Shown one piece after another: positions 23,195-34,412 of a stretch of 64,000 bases of DNA. Below the pieces are notes generated by a model. The model was given only the letters and a program-made list of their open reading frames with translations, was not told where the DNA came from and made no database searches. Origin of the DNA: Galeruca laticollis (Eukaryota; Arthropoda; Insecta; Coleoptera; Chrysomelidae); contig OY998175.1 of NCBI GenBank assembly GCA_963921935.1, positions 174,441,262 through 174,505,261 on the forward strand, written 5' to 3'. The position numbers were made by a program, and so were the translations under genes. Numbering within the stretch: the first letter of the stretch is position 1; every line of letters starts with the position of its first letter.

Positions 23195-23745
23195 ATAAAA
23201 GGTAAGAAATGAATGAAATCCTTTCATTTCCTCAAGAGAGAACGGAATGGGATGTCCGTGTCATTGGCATCAACAACTAAAGTGTGTAGGCTTAGTTACT
23301 TTCTTTCCGGTGCCACCTAGAAACAGCACTGTTAATTATAACCCAACAACCAATAGTCAAGTTAGGATTCTCAAACCTTGGCTTTCGAATTTACCCAACA
23401 GGAATGATCATGGCATTAAAGACTCCTCTTCATTGTAAATCAAGATGGTGTGTCAAAAAGCAAAGGAAAGAGATACATTAAATCGTTTCCTTTCCCCAGA
23501 AGAGAAGGGAATGGCATGTTTGTGTCATTAGCATCAACTAGTGAGGTTATTTGACTTCCTGTGTTCTAAGTAGGCTTCCAGTTATCACTAAAAACATCAC
23601 TGTTAATTGAAACCAAACAGTGAATGATCAAGCTAAAGTTCACAAACCTAAGTCTTTGAATTTCCACAGAAGGAATGATCATAGCATTGAAAACTCAAGA
23701 GGGTTTTCTGTTCACAATAAATTAAGATGGTGTGTGACTTGTTTG
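23195..23745 (+). repeat. Diverged tandem duplication, unit ~260-280 bp
   Basis: 23195-23455 and 23457-23745 share an ordered series of blocks: GAATGG-ATGT-TGTGTCATT-GCATCAAC, then CACTGTTAATT-AACC, then AGGAATGATCAT-GCATT, then AAGATGGTGTGT. They are diverged copies in direct orientation. No coding sequence. Confidence 0.75.
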
Positions 23746-24519
23746 AAAGCTGCTACACATGAGTAACGTTGATATCGACAAATACATATAATCTGTTAGA
23801 TATATAATGAGGTGAGAAGTGAAAAATATCAATGATAACATCGCATATTAGGATCCTAATTTGAGTACAACAGAAGTGACTTCGAGTTGATGGTTATAAT
23901 TTGCAAGAAAACGTAGTCATTAATGAAGAATGGATGCAAATTTCTGAAATACGAATAGTCATTAATATCGATGCGAGGAAAGATGAAAGTTTCAATATAT
24001 TCCAGGATATTTCGATGAGTTAATTTTTCTAATCAATTTTTAATTGCAAATTATTTCTGCTAGTTACAGACATATGGCCGACATCCCATATTATTTGAGT
24101 ACGTATATTATCTACTAATTTACTATTGGAAATAATAATTTATTCATTTCCATTCAGTTAATGATAGAGCGTACATGTTATGCTTAAATAATTTGAATAT
24201 AATAGAAAGTTTTGTGGAACTTACAGCATCTAGACTATATTCTAATCACTATGATATATTTGTTTAAGTGGCTGCTTATGAATTAATAAGGATGATCAGG
24301 CAAGGTGCAATGATTTTATCAAATATTTTGATTCATTATTATATATTCAATGAGATAAGTAAGCTAAAATAGAGCCCTTTTTGGAAATTGCTCCAACATT
24401 TTATTTATTTTGGATCTATCTGAAAAGTGATAGATTTACCAGTGTCATTTCTAAGGATAGCGAATATATTATTCATGAGAACTTCGTCAATACATAACTA
24501 AAGGTTTGATTCCTAAGAC
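23746..24519. other. No recognisable feature
   Basis: AT-rich; no supported frames or repeats. Confidence 0.4.
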
Positions 24520-24935
24520 AGCGACAGGCAACCGCGACAAATGATAGTGTCATTTTTGTAAAACGACGTTTCGATGTCGGAGACAATATGAGCGGCAGTG
24601 TAGAAGTAATTGTCATTACAATAACTGTTTACGAGATTACCAACAATATTTGGTACCCTTATAAAAAAGAGAAGGAGAGAAGTTCCTTTCCAACATATTT
24701 TCAGATATTTATTTATTCAGTTTCTCTTCCTCTTCAGTAAAATCTGATTTTTGTTAAAAAAAGGACATGTACGTACAAATAGCGACACGGCACTACTGGA
24801 CAATTACCGCGGTAATATCGTCGGTCGCTTAAACTACAACTGTCTCATGACACCTGTCGCTGCACTCAGACGTTACTCTTAAACATGGGTAGAGTCGCAC
24901 CAAAGAGGCGACATGTGTCGCTATCGTCTGTCGCT
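24520..24935. mobile_element. Candidate MITE with degenerate inverted ends
   Basis: AGCGACAGGCAACCGCGACA at 24520-24539 is imperfectly mirrored at 24912-24935, and GTGTCGC/GCGACA words recur throughout the interval. This fits a roughly 415-bp non-autonomous DNA element. No target duplication is clear. Confidence 0.4.
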
Positions 24936-25692
24936 TTGCTATCGAAGCCTTCCAAATCATACCTTAACATGTCGGGTCGCGTCGAACAAAGATTGGGCTC
25001 CGCCTTTGTCCACTGCTGCTTAGAAATATATGATTGATAAATCAATACATTTGCGCCTATCAGTTGATGCAGGCATATGATATGGATTTTGACAATTAAT
25101 AATGAGTTCGTCAAAAGAGATGCATTGTGGTAGTAGTAGTAGTAGTAATTTGGTTGAATAGTAACTTTTAGAGGCACACTTGTATGTCCAGGCAGCAGTG
25201 AATAATGTCGTATCTCAGCTTTTGGGCGGCAACATAATTGGTCGTTTGTTTCTAATACTCTAATATTCTTCGAAAATAATTGCCAGGTTGCATAACGTCG
25301 TTGAGCTAGTAATACCTCCTATTTGCATTTTAAGCAAAAATGAGACTAATATATATTACAAGTTGTAAAATGTTCTTGCGGGTCGAATAGAAGTAGCACC
25401 GAAATGCTGAAAAAATCAGCAATGTACATAATCCTTGTATTATAATACCTCTTACTTCAAACTGTATTATTCCGCGTGTTTGTTTTACTGTGTAGATAGT
25501 TTCCAATAAAATGACTTTCGCGACTTAATTGGGTATTAGGGGTTAAAATGGAGGTTAAAATATGCATATTAGTTAGTGTAAACACTGATTTACAGATTTC
25601 GTAACATAACGTAACGCAAGGATTTTTGTGAGACGATAAAAGATAAATCATAGGACTACCCCACTACGATCCATAAATTGCGCTTAGTGCTT
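24936..25692. other. No gene; short (GTA)n run
   Basis: A GTA trinucleotide run lies at about 25128-25148. Otherwise AT-rich with no supported frames. Confidence 0.4.
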
Positions 25693-25962
25693 GTCAAGAT
25701 AAGGCGTTTTACGCGCGAGTGTGGGATACTAGAAGGTCATATATTGCACTCGCACATTTCTCAACTCGCAATCAAAACGCAGTACTCTCGACTCGGGATT
25801 CTATAAGCTTCTATGGTTCGACCAGTACACGCGCGACTGCTGCTGCCAGAGGACTTATTATAACAATAGCCCCACTCGACTCACCTCGAGGGCACTCGCG
25901 CGTAAAACGCGCCATCTGGACGAAATGACAAATTAACTCACGCGTAAAACGCCTCATCTGGA
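25693..25962. mobile_element. Foldback MITE with a duplicated right end
   Basis: The left end 25693-25721 (containing GGCGTTTTACGCGCGAGTG) is mirrored by 25893-25921 (CACTCGCGCGTAAAACGC, then CATCTGGAC). A second, very similar right end follows at 25935-25962 (CACGCGTAAAACGC, then CATCTGGAC). This gives either two overlapping insertions or a right-end duplication. Non-coding and much richer in CG than the flanks. Confidence 0.7.
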
Positions 25963-26163
25963 CAACCTCTTACGCATGACCCTGATCGCGACTGTAACAC
26001 GAGAGATACCAAATTTCATCTATAGGGACCGAGAAAGATGACGCTTGCGCCATTTACCGTGAAAAAACACAAACAAAGTGGTGTAAACACTTAGTTTTGT
26101 ATGGTTTTGTATAATTAGCGTTTTTAAATGTTCATTTTTTTTAACTGATATTAAATGTTTGTG

Positions 26164-26324
26164 ATGTCTTCATCAAAAGTATCTTACTGTATTCATGGCT
26201 GTTCACATATGCCGTATAAAAATACTACGCAGTTGAACTATTATAGTTTCCCCGAAAGTTCATTGAACACTGCGTGGACAACCTTAAAACGTCAAAAATG
26301 GATGAATACAGTAAAAAATCATAT
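26164..26324 (+). CDS. THAP-domain first exon (partial gene)
   Basis: ATG at 26164 opens a frame with the N-terminal half of a THAP zinc finger: C-x4-C (CIHGC), then YYSFP, then W, then RQKWM. It runs without a stop to a good splice donor, AT|GTAAGT, at 26325. The donor position inside the THAP module is common for such genes. The rest of the THAP domain (the CxxH half) is not seen in the next few hundred bases, and a Jockey-type LINE begins at 26559. The remaining exons may therefore lie beyond the LINE or be lost. No stop or frameshift is seen in the exon itself. It could belong to a host gene or a P-type transposon. Confidence 0.55.
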
Positions 26325-26558
26325 GTAAGTAAAATGTTTCAAATAAAAATTTTTATTACCTATTATTTTGTGTATAATCAATATGATACTACAATTGGCA
26401 GCTATTCGAAAAGTTAAATTTTTTTTCCATAAATAAAAGTTATTATCGAGAGAATATAACGTTTTTCTGTAGGATTTCATTGATTAGATAAAATAAAAAG
26501 CTTGTTATGTGTTTGCTGACTTTAAGATTATATAATAAGTTTAAATAATTAAATACTT

Positions 26559-28620
26559 CAGATCATGATCCCGTCCAAATTATTCTCAAACTGCCCCATC
26601 AAATAATCAACCCTCCCACTAAGTCCTTCGATTACAATTCCACCAATTGGTCTAGCTTAAGAAACTACATTAATAAAAACACTATTTTAACAAATAACAT
26701 TGAAAACGCAGAACAATTAATTCACACAATAAAATCACTTCAAGAAACCATAATTTCAGCTAGGAATATTTCTACCTCCGTAAAACCAAATTTATCTACA
26801 TCTAACACATTACCGGACTATATCATTAAAATAATAAATAACAAAAATAAAATTAGAAGAAGGTGGCAACAGTCCAGATCAGAAGAGGACAGAAACATCC
26901 TTAAACAAAACTTAATTAACTCGTTAATTAAAGGGTATAAGAACTTTAAATGGGAATCTTTTCTTAAAACTTTGAAACCGGAAGACAACTCCTTATGGAG
27001 AATCTCTAAATACTTTAGAAGGAAGCGGAAACAAATTAATAAAATTGAACTAAATGGCCATACTTACACCGACATGAAAAATATCGCAGAATTATTTGGA
27101 GAGTACTTTCAAAATAATTTTATTAATAACTGTCAAAATTCAATTCAGCATAAGACTATCGAAAAAGTAGTCAAACAATATTTTCAAAACATAAATTCAA
27201 CAAATTCATATAAACCTGTTTCGTATACCGAATTACTAGCAATAATTTGTCAATTGAAAAACAAAACGGCGCCAGGGCACGACGGCATTCACAATATTTT
27301 AATCAAAAATCTCCCTAGAAAAGCAATAGTCCAACTATTATATATTGCTAATTTTATCATTAAATGCGGCCACTATCCTGATATGCTCAAAATAGCCAAC
27401 ATTATTCCAATACCAAAAGCTAACAAACAACCCTGTTATGTTGATAGCTACAGACCCATATCCTTATTAAACAATATCGCAAAGGTGATAGATAAAATTA
27501 TTTTAAAACGATTGCAAACTTTTCTTTACAATAACAACATTATTCCCTTAGAGCAGTACGGTTTTAGAAGCGGACATAGCACCATAGCTCAAACAATTCG
27601 CGTACTCAGTTACATCAGAGAAGGCTTTAGAGATCAGAACAAAGCTGTTATGGTAGCTATGGATATTCAAAAAGCTTTCGATACCGTATGGCAAGAAGGC
27701 CTAATTTATTAACTTATAAAAATGAGAACCCCTGATTATTCAATCAAAATATTAAATTCATATCTTTCAAATAGAAAATTTTATTCTAAAATAGAAGGAA
27801 ACCTGGCCGGGCCCTACCGCATACAGGCAGGAGTCCCGCAGGGATCAGTACTTTCACCTTTGTTTTATTCAATATTCATCCACGACATCCCTACCACCCC
27901 GAATATTTTAACTGCTATGTATGCCGATGACACCTGTTTTGTAGCATCGGCAAAGAATCCAGATCATGCAATTAATACACTACAAACAAACTTAAACACA
28001 AAAATTTTACCTTATTTTAACGATCAGAAACTCACAATTAATGCCTCAAAAACAGAGTATTTATTACTCAGGAGGAGAACAACCAAAAATAGTCGACTGC
28101 AATATCAGCTTTGTATAAACGGACATAATATTACCTCCAGCTCAACATTAAAATATTTAGGTTATACAATTCAAGGGAACACCAATGCAAATGCGCATAT
28201 TAGCACACAAGCTAAGAGTGCAATGGGCCAGCTATATCCACTCATTTGTAAACAAAGCATACTTTCAACCAAAAAAAAATAACAATCTACAAACAAATAA
28301 AACGCCCCATACTCACTTTTTCAGCACCAGTTTACCTCACAGGGACAAAACACAATTTTCACTCCCTGCAGGTGGTACAAAACAAGTGTCTGAGAATGGC
28401 TATTAAACACCAAGTACCTTATCCTCATTTACCAAAAACCTCTTGGCTACATGATAAAGCCGAACTACCCACTATCAAAGACTTCGTAACTACAGTTTCT
28501 ACAAACTTCTACGAAAAATGTCTGCCAGAAAATCTTCGATTAGCTCTCAAAGCCGTAAATCGCGCAGAAGCAACTCATGATAGTGGGTGTAGGCTTCTGC
28601 ATGGTACGCTATCAATATAA
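26559..28620 (+). pseudogene. LINE C ORF2: end of endonuclease, reverse transcriptase, C-terminus
   Basis: One frame is open from the LINE start to a TAA at 27710-27712 and resumes in the same frame to 28282. It begins with SDHDPV, the end of the endonuclease. The RT motifs, in order, are TAPGHDGIHN (near 27268), SYRPISLLN (27448), QYGFRSGHST (27556), AMDIQKAFDTVW (27658), AGVPQGSVLSPL (27828) and AMYADDTCF (YADD, near 27915). The thumb block STLKYLGYTIQ follows near 28145. The C-terminal block QVVQNKCLRMAIKHQVPYP is shifted into another frame after an A9 run at 28271-28279 and ends at 28620. There are thus only two lesions: one nonsense codon and one homopolymer frameshift. Confidence 0.85.
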
Positions 28621-29053
28621 CTTGATTGATATTCCACAAACCCAACAATCAAAAGCGGGGAATTATTTCAGCCCGGCCCTTTACACTGGACTGAGTGATC
28701 CCCCGGCTTCCAATTCTTCAAATAAACCATAATCAACGTCTGCCATGTTGCTTTCCTCAAAATCTAAGAACCCGATCAATTGTTGAGACCCTGTTTTCAG
28801 CTGCTTTTCAGGGAATACCCAGCCGCAATTTCGTAGGAGCGAGAAATATATACCGGGGACAAAGTTATTCGAATAATCACAACCTATGGATAATGCGGTG
28901 AACGCAAGGAGCCACAGAACTCTCAGGGACGAAGCACGCATCGAATTCAAGAATCGCCAGACCACCGGCAGTTTTTCTTTATTCTTGAATTTTGTTAAAT
29001 AAGGGCTTGTTAATCTATCGTAAATAAAGAGATTTTAAATCGAAAAAAAAATC
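28621..29053 (+). other. LINE C 3' untranslated region
   Basis: Untranslated tail of the LINE with an AATAAA at about 29023 and a terminal A-run. It is GC-richer than the surroundings and contains a 94-codon minus-strand open frame (28681-28965) with a hydrophobic start. I treat that frame as incidental. Confidence 0.6.
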
Positions 29054-29061
29054 AAATACTT

Positions 29062-29554
29062 TTAAGAGAAAGAAAGTAAACATTTGTACAAAACGAATCA
29101 CTTCAAGTTTTTTAATTACATTTCAGAAAACATCGGAAGGACTGGGAACCAAATCAAAAATACTAGAATTTGCAGTACTCATTGTGTCAATAATCAAACA
29201 TCAGATAATCCCCTACACTACACTACTCTTACATAACAACAATTTTACCTGGCAAAGAAAATAAAAAGATCTATTCATTTTTTGCATCTTGTATGTTATT
29301 TATTACATTGTTCACATCACAATCTTTTTCTTATTTAACACCAGGGCGCTCTACTTTCGCCAGAAGTGCTGCCTCCATAGTTCGGTCTCGATCCCTATTT
29401 GAAGTTAAGTTTTGGTACGATGACAAAAGTAACGTGATTTTGAGGTTAGTTTTGAATGTCTTGTTATTAATTTTCGATTTTTTCTTGATTTTTTAAGATG
29501 GGTAAGGTCATAATTATTCAATAGATTGATTTCTGAATATACTCGTATGAATAT
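29062..29554. other. No supported gene
   Basis: A plus-strand open frame at 29293-29496 shows no recognisable domain; otherwise AT-rich. Confidence 0.35.
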
Positions 29555-29910
29555 TTTACAGACAATATTGATTATGGAGTTCTGATAAGTTTAATAGAGA
29601 ATTATATAAATTTCTAAGATAAGTCTTATAGGTATTATAAAAATAATATTATCAAAGAGAATAGTTGGAAGGAAATAGCGAGGACCATGCATTTATCTGG
29701 CAAGTTCAATTTATATAATTGTATTCATTATTATAAACAAAATAATCGAATTTAGTTGCAGTTGATGAGTGTCAACGAATTTGGAAAAATCTGAAGGATG
29801 AGTAGACTACGTCCAAATGAATGGAACCCTCAGGCTCAGAAGGTTCCTCCTAATAAAATATTTTGAATCCATGAGGTTCCTGGAGAAACATATTCAAAAA
29901 AGAAAGTGTG
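29555..29910 (+). pseudogene. MADF-domain remnant
   Basis: A GVLISLIENY block (29577-29606), then NNIIKENSWKEIARTM (near 29645-29692), then, after a gap ending in a TTTAGTTGCAG acceptor-like site, VDECQRIWKNLKDE (29764-29803). This order and the tryptophans fit a MADF (Myb/SANT-like) DNA-binding domain split by an intron. MADF proteins accompany many insect Harbinger elements and also occur as host regulators. In-frame stops make it non-functional. Confidence 0.55.
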
Positions 29911-29924
29911 ATTCATAATAAAAA

Positions 29925-30990
29925 CATTGTTAAAAGCTTTCAGATTAACACATACTCTTCTCAGTACACACTGCCTACAAAGCCTACCGATAGATACCTA
30001 TCACGCAATCTCTGACTTCAATCATCCGCTCCGAGAAGATTGGGAGGAGGTCAGAGTAGTAATTACGACAAACAAATTGAAATGGGTTACTGGTACCATT
30101 CAGCCATACAAATCAGCAAGAATAGTAGGGATTTTCCCGGCACTAATGAAAAAAGGGCTGGAATATTTAATACATTATCTATTACAATCACTAGAAGCAG
30201 CTTAGCGATGGGCTACATACCACTAAGTTGGACAAGGGCAGAGGTAATCTTCATTCCCAAAATCGGTGAAAGTAATTGGACAAATCTCAAATCATTCAGA
30301 CTTATAAGCCTTATATAGTTTGCACTAAAGGCGATGGAAAAGATAATGGACAATCATATTAATGATGCACATCTAAAGGTTAGTCCATTACATGACAGTC
30401 ATCATGCATCTAGGGCAGGGAGATCAAGAGAAACCGCTCTATTTCAACTGACTGATCAAATCCAGGCAAGTCTAGAATCTCAGGAGTGTTTGATAATACA
30501 TCTCATGAGATAGTAAAGCGCTTACTGGAATTGAGAGGGGTATGGACGATGCTGTCCACGAGAGCAGCAGAAACTCAGATGGGCAGTGAAACCATAACAG
30601 TAATCACTGATAGAGGTACCTACCCCACAGGACGATGTGCCATCACCACTACTTTGGAGTCTAGTAGTAGATGAACTGCTAAACAAATTAACCCAAGCAG
30701 GTATACGCTGTATAGGTTATGCCGACGACATTGTCTTAATCTGTAGGGGAAAATTTGAAGGTACTATTTGCGAAATCATCCAAAAAAGGCTCGACATAAC
30801 GCATAACTGGTACAAATCTGTGACCTGGGGAGAAGGGAAATTATACCAACGCAGAAAGTCAATTATATGGGGATCGCCCTGGATAGTAGACTCCTGTGGA
30901 ATAAACACATCAAGAATATCTCCAAGAAGGCCACAACAGCCATCAGTGTGTGCACATCGCATGCAAAAGGTGGGGATGTAACTAACTAAT
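29925..30990 (+). pseudogene. R1-like LINE reverse transcriptase remnant
   Basis: A strongly decayed RT. Readable blocks are GIFPALMKKGLEYLIHYL (near 30128-30180), AMGYIPLSWTRAEVIFIPKIG (near 30206-30268) and an NWTNLKSFRLISL block (near 30276-30315). Then come SRETALFQL (near 30424), AGIRCIGYADDIVLICRG (YADD, 30699-30750) and SRLLWNKHIKNI (near 30888-30920). Blocks move between frames, and the PQGG..SPLLW region near 30630-30660 is partly deleted. The arrangement and wording fit R1-clade elements. Endonuclease and 3' end are absent. Confidence 0.7.
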
Positions 30991-31186
30991 ATAATGCCAG
31001 AAATTTCTATTTTACAACCATACATTGTTGCCATAATTTTACCATCTTTGATTGTGGCAGCAGAGACGCAACGTGCTAGTGGTTCACTGAAATTGATTCT
31101 TCATTGTGTGCCTCAACCTTCGTTTCAGGCTTGTTAGACTACGTACTACTGCTTACAAAGTTAATTACCAATTGTAATATTTTCGG

Positions 31187-31690
31187 TTGGATGCATGTGC
31201 CAGTCAGATGGACTATGACTCCGTTCATAGTTGTGCAAAAACAAAATTAATGAACCGAATAATTCAGTTACCCAGTGGTTACCTAAAAGCAACACTAGAA
31301 GCACGAAGAAAGCCAAAGCCCTATGATGCATCAATGGTTGAACATACTTTCTTCAAAGACTTTTCTAAAAGTAAATTTATGCGATACTCATCAATCGGAT
31401 CGGGTAAAAAAGTGCACGACCCGATAGTAACTGATTTGAAACAAATAAAATATACTACTAACGGTATGAATTGAGTAAAAATTTCGATTGAAGATGGTGA
31501 ATGGTCATCTTTGCCAACACGAACGAAAATAGTTGCATCTATTACAAATTACGCAAGTCTCAAGTCAAACAAGTTTCCGGTTACAGATAAGAAATTAAAG
31601 GATTTGTAGAGTTTAAAAAGCATACTAACATCTGATTCTCATGTTTTTACGATACTATCCCGCATTAATATGCTTTCAGAGTGGATAGTT
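31187..31690 (+). pseudogene. Fragment of an uncharacterised insect multi-copy protein family
   Basis: An open frame to 31474 reads MDYDSVHS near the start, followed by PSGYLKATLEARRKPKPYD, FFKDFSK, a GSGKKVHDPIVTDLKQIKYT block and a stop. Past the stop, in another frame, is SLKSILTSDSHVF (31615-31653). I recall this block order (DSVH, ARRKPKPY, FFKDFS, GDPVVTD, and a final DTHVFY) from a repetitive insect family of unknown function, probably transposon-borne. That is memory, not a search result. This copy is a 3' fragment with stops, so it is dead. Confidence 0.5.
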
Positions 31691-32194
31691 CCTTTTTTCT
31701 ACGTTTTCCACTGTACCAATTAAAATTTCTTGTGATGTTTTTGAAGTTATGCTCCATGTTCTGTTGCATTGTATTAAAAAAATGTTTTATCTAATGATAC
31801 GAAGCTCTAAAATCAATAAATTACCAAATTTGGTTTCTTAAGAAATCAACACTTAAATAAGTTTTTTGTGTCTCCCGTAAAGTTCGAAATTTGTAGATAG
31901 ATGGTATTAGTAGCTCACCGACGATAAATGCTAGTGTTCTAAAAGCAATTTATTAAGGTTTCCGCAGCGTAATTCTGCTTTTCTGCATCACTTCATCAGA
32001 TCACTGCCTTAATGCGATTCCATTATACATTTCAACTATACTAAACTCAACTTCGCAAGGCAAAATTTGATTAATGGGCGCCAATCCGGCCCTCTCTGAA
32101 AGTTGTCTTTAGTACGTACAGACTTTGTTGCTTGCGGTTATTTAAATATTGTTGCAGTTTTTGACCACATTTGTGTGTAAAAAAAATGATTAAC
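31691..32194. other. No supported gene
   Basis: Downstream debris of the previous fragment and unassigned sequence. A CTGATGA...GAAAC pair on the minus strand (31958-31999) was examined as a ribozyme core and rejected. Confidence 0.35.
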
Positions 32195-32345
32195 GTGTGC
32201 ATCCGATAGCATGTTTCCATTCCGTCATCTATCTCGGCACTATAGCCAAAATAAGGCGTTCCAATTGGTTGCATTGTATCGGATAAGTGGGTGCCGAGAT
32301 CGCGGTCAGATATGTCTGTTGAGTGCCAACATCGATGACGGACTA
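32195..32345 (-). repeat. Dispersed repeat with inverted GTGCCGAGAT cores, copy 1
   Basis: The minus strand of this segment matches 40550-40700: shared TGACCGCGAT, then CACCCACTTAT-CGATACAAT, then GAACGCCTTATTTTG, then GTGCCGAGAT. The segment is bounded internally by ATCTCGGCAC and GTGCCGAGAT, so each copy can fold. Non-coding. Class unknown. Confidence 0.7.
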
Positions 32346-32358
32346 AACCGAGCATGAT

Positions 32359-32363
<5 letters not shown>

Positions 32364-32400
<37 letters not shown>
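32364..32400. repeat. (TA)n microsatellite, left flank of mariner
   Basis: Uninterrupted AT/TA run ending exactly where the CCGTGTGTCC end of the mariner begins at 32401. Confidence 0.95.
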
Positions 32401-32402
<2 letters not shown>

Positions 32403-34405
32403 GTGTGTCCAATTAAGTCGGAACCATATGGAAAACGTTTTTATTCTTAGTTTTATGAAGAAAAGTTATTCTTCATAAAAAGTTGTGCATGGTTCAAAAC
32501 CTGGAATGCACTCATCAGATATCAAAATTTGTTAGTCGTATACGAGGTATGTAAAAAATATGAATTTTTGCTCAAGAGTACCTTCATTTTTGAGAATATT
32601 GACAATTGTTAACAAAAAAAGTTGATCATTATTGAAAATTATTGTCAGATATCCAATATTATCCATCTGACATGGAAAAATTATTTTTTTTGTGTTTGTT
32701 AATTTCTCTGTATCAGCATTGCCCTGACAAATTCAGGAGATTAGCAATTTGCGTATAGAACGATTTGTTACCTAGGATGCACTGACAGCAAACGTCAAAT
32801 CGCTAGTTAGATTTTATAAAATACAAGAAATGGCGGTTCGGTTAAGTAATGAGGAAAAAATTAAAACAGTGTTGATTGTGGGAGATAATTATAAGACTCA
32901 TCGAGAAGCAGCAGCTATATTTAACAACAGACATCAGAATAGAAATATTCGGCATTCGACAGTTTCAAAAATCATAAATAAATTCAAGACATCTGGAAGT
33001 GTTCACAATAGTTTTAATAAAAAACACCAGAAGAGGGTTGCTAGTGAGGACACGCAATTACAATTGATTGTATCTGTAGTAGAACACCCTAAAATGTCAT
33101 TGAGAAAAAGAATGTCTTTGATCCGAAATGAAGTAAGTAGAGGTACAATGGCAAATATTATAAAAAATAACAGTTATCATCCATACAAACCCCAGTTTGT
33201 GCATACATTGAAAGATAGAGATTATGACAGACGGTTTGAATTCTGCTCGTTGATACAAGGAGAGTTAGAAGAGTATCCCTTTTTATTGAGAAATATAATT
33301 TTTACCGATGAGTCAACATTCACATCAAATGGAACTACCAGTTCACAAAATTGTCGCTGTTGGTGTGACAGTAATCCTCACTTCACCATCAAAACACGAG
33401 ACCAATATTCATTCAAGACCAACGTATGGTGTGGTATTTACAAAAATAAAATCATAGGACCATATTTTTTTCGACAATCAATGAATGATGGACGTTATCT
33501 AAGTTTTTTACAAAATGAATTATACAATGATTTTATTAGCGAGCTATCCCTAATATACCGTCAACGTGCATGGTTCCAACAAGACGGTGCTACATGTCAT
33601 ACCACAGTAGCTGTGAGGGAATACTTTGAATCGACTTTCAATGACAAAGTAATACACAGACATTCGCACATTTTTTGGCCGACTAGATCTCCAGACTTAA
33701 TCCCACTGGATTATTTCTTATGGGGCTACTCAAAACGTAGGGTTTACCAGAATAGAGCTTTTCAAAATATTGATCATTTGGAAAAGAGAATTACAGAGGC
33801 ACGTCAGGAAATTACTGCAGACATAATCAAGTATGTATTAAGGAAATTTAATAGACGAACCACTAAACGTTTAGGAAGAGATGGTGGATATGTTGAGGCT
33901 TTAGTCAATTGAAACAGAAAATAAATTATTTTACTTCCATTTTTTATTATCTTTCGTTCAAATATTGAAAAATATCTATTTGAAGGATTCATTATATTGT
34001 TATGAATGTTATTTACTACTTATTAGTTAACTTGTTTATCTTTTCATTTGCAAAATAAAATATTATGATTTGTATGCATTAATTATTCAATTGCAATGTA
34101 CATTGTTGCATAACTTAATAATGAACCGAAAGGATATCATGTCTTTCAATAAAATAGCTGATTACAAGATTTATTTATACCAAAAAATATTTTTTCATGG
34201 CAGAAGAGCAATATTGGATATCTGACAATAGTTTTCAATCGTGATCAACTTTTTTTAATAATTTTCGATTTTGTAAAAAATAAAGGTACTTTATTCTTGG
34301 GTGAAAATCATGTTTTTTGACGAACCTCGTATATGACTGATAAAAGTTGTCATCTGATGGTTGAATTTCACGTTTTAGATCACGCAAAACTTTTTTTCGT
34401 AAAAC

Positions 34406-34412
<7 letters not shown>
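32401..34412 (+). mobile_element. Mariner-like transposon with ~220-bp imperfect inverted repeats
   Basis: The left region (about 32440-32674) is mirrored by 34196-34410. Shared blocks include TATACGAGGT (32535 and 34325), a GTTGATCA block and GTCAGATATCCAATATT next to the coding region. The left end CCGTGTGTCC follows a TA run directly. On the right the outer ~45 bp are missing and the repeat passes straight into another TA run (34408-34440), so insertion into a TA microsatellite and partial loss of the right end are both likely. Confidence 0.85.
32830..33912 (+). CDS. Mariner-type transposase, apparently intact
   Basis: A 360-residue open frame, full length for the family, starting at ATG 32830. 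It would bind the element's own inverted repeats in the nucleus and cut and join DNA at TA sites. Residues ~8-55 form an N-terminal helix-turn-helix (LSNEEKIKTV ... STVSKIINKFKTSGS). The catalytic residues are D160 in FTDEST, D252 in WFQQDGATCHT and D294 in SPDLIPLDYFLWG. The last two are separated by 41 residues, so the spacing is D,D41D. A GRDGGYVEAL-type C-terminus is also typical. There are no stops, frameshifts or missing motifs. Promoter elements are not evident. It could be a recently active copy; activity itself is not shown by sequence. Confidence 0.9.
   Translation: MAVRLSNEEKIKTVLIVGDNYKTHREAAAIFNNRHQNRNIRHSTVSKIINKFKTSGSVHNSFNKKHQKRVASEDTQLQLIVSVVEHPKMSLRKRMSLIRNEVSRGTMANIIKNNSYHPYKPQFVHTLKDRDYDRRFEFCSLIQGELEEYPFLLRNIIFTDESTFTSNGTTSSQNCRCWCDSNPHFTIKTRDQYSFKTNVWCGIYKNKIIGPYFFRQSMNDGRYLSFLQNELYNDFISELSLIYRQRAWFQQDGATCHTTVAVREYFESTFNDKVIHRHSHIFWPTRSPDLIPLDYFLWGYSKRRVYQNRAFQNIDHLEKRITEARQEITADIIKYVLRKFNRRTTKRLGRDGGYVEALVN

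Larger units (their letters stand above)
26559..29053 (+). mobile_element. Jockey-type LINE C, 5'-truncated, with 8-bp target duplication
   Basis: The LINE starts inside the endonuclease (SDHDPV) and ends in an A-run at 29043-29051 after an AATAAA signal. AAATACTT occurs immediately before it (26551-26558) and just after it (29054-29061), a plausible target-site duplication. Its ORF2 is well preserved. It sits about 230 bp downstream of the THAP exon donor, so probably within that gene's intron. Confidence 0.85.

Noticed and set aside
31956..32000. CTGATGA ... GAAAC pair on the minus strand as a second hammerhead core
   Set aside because: The bases between the two cores do not form a stem II that ends next to GAAAC; the match is to short words only.
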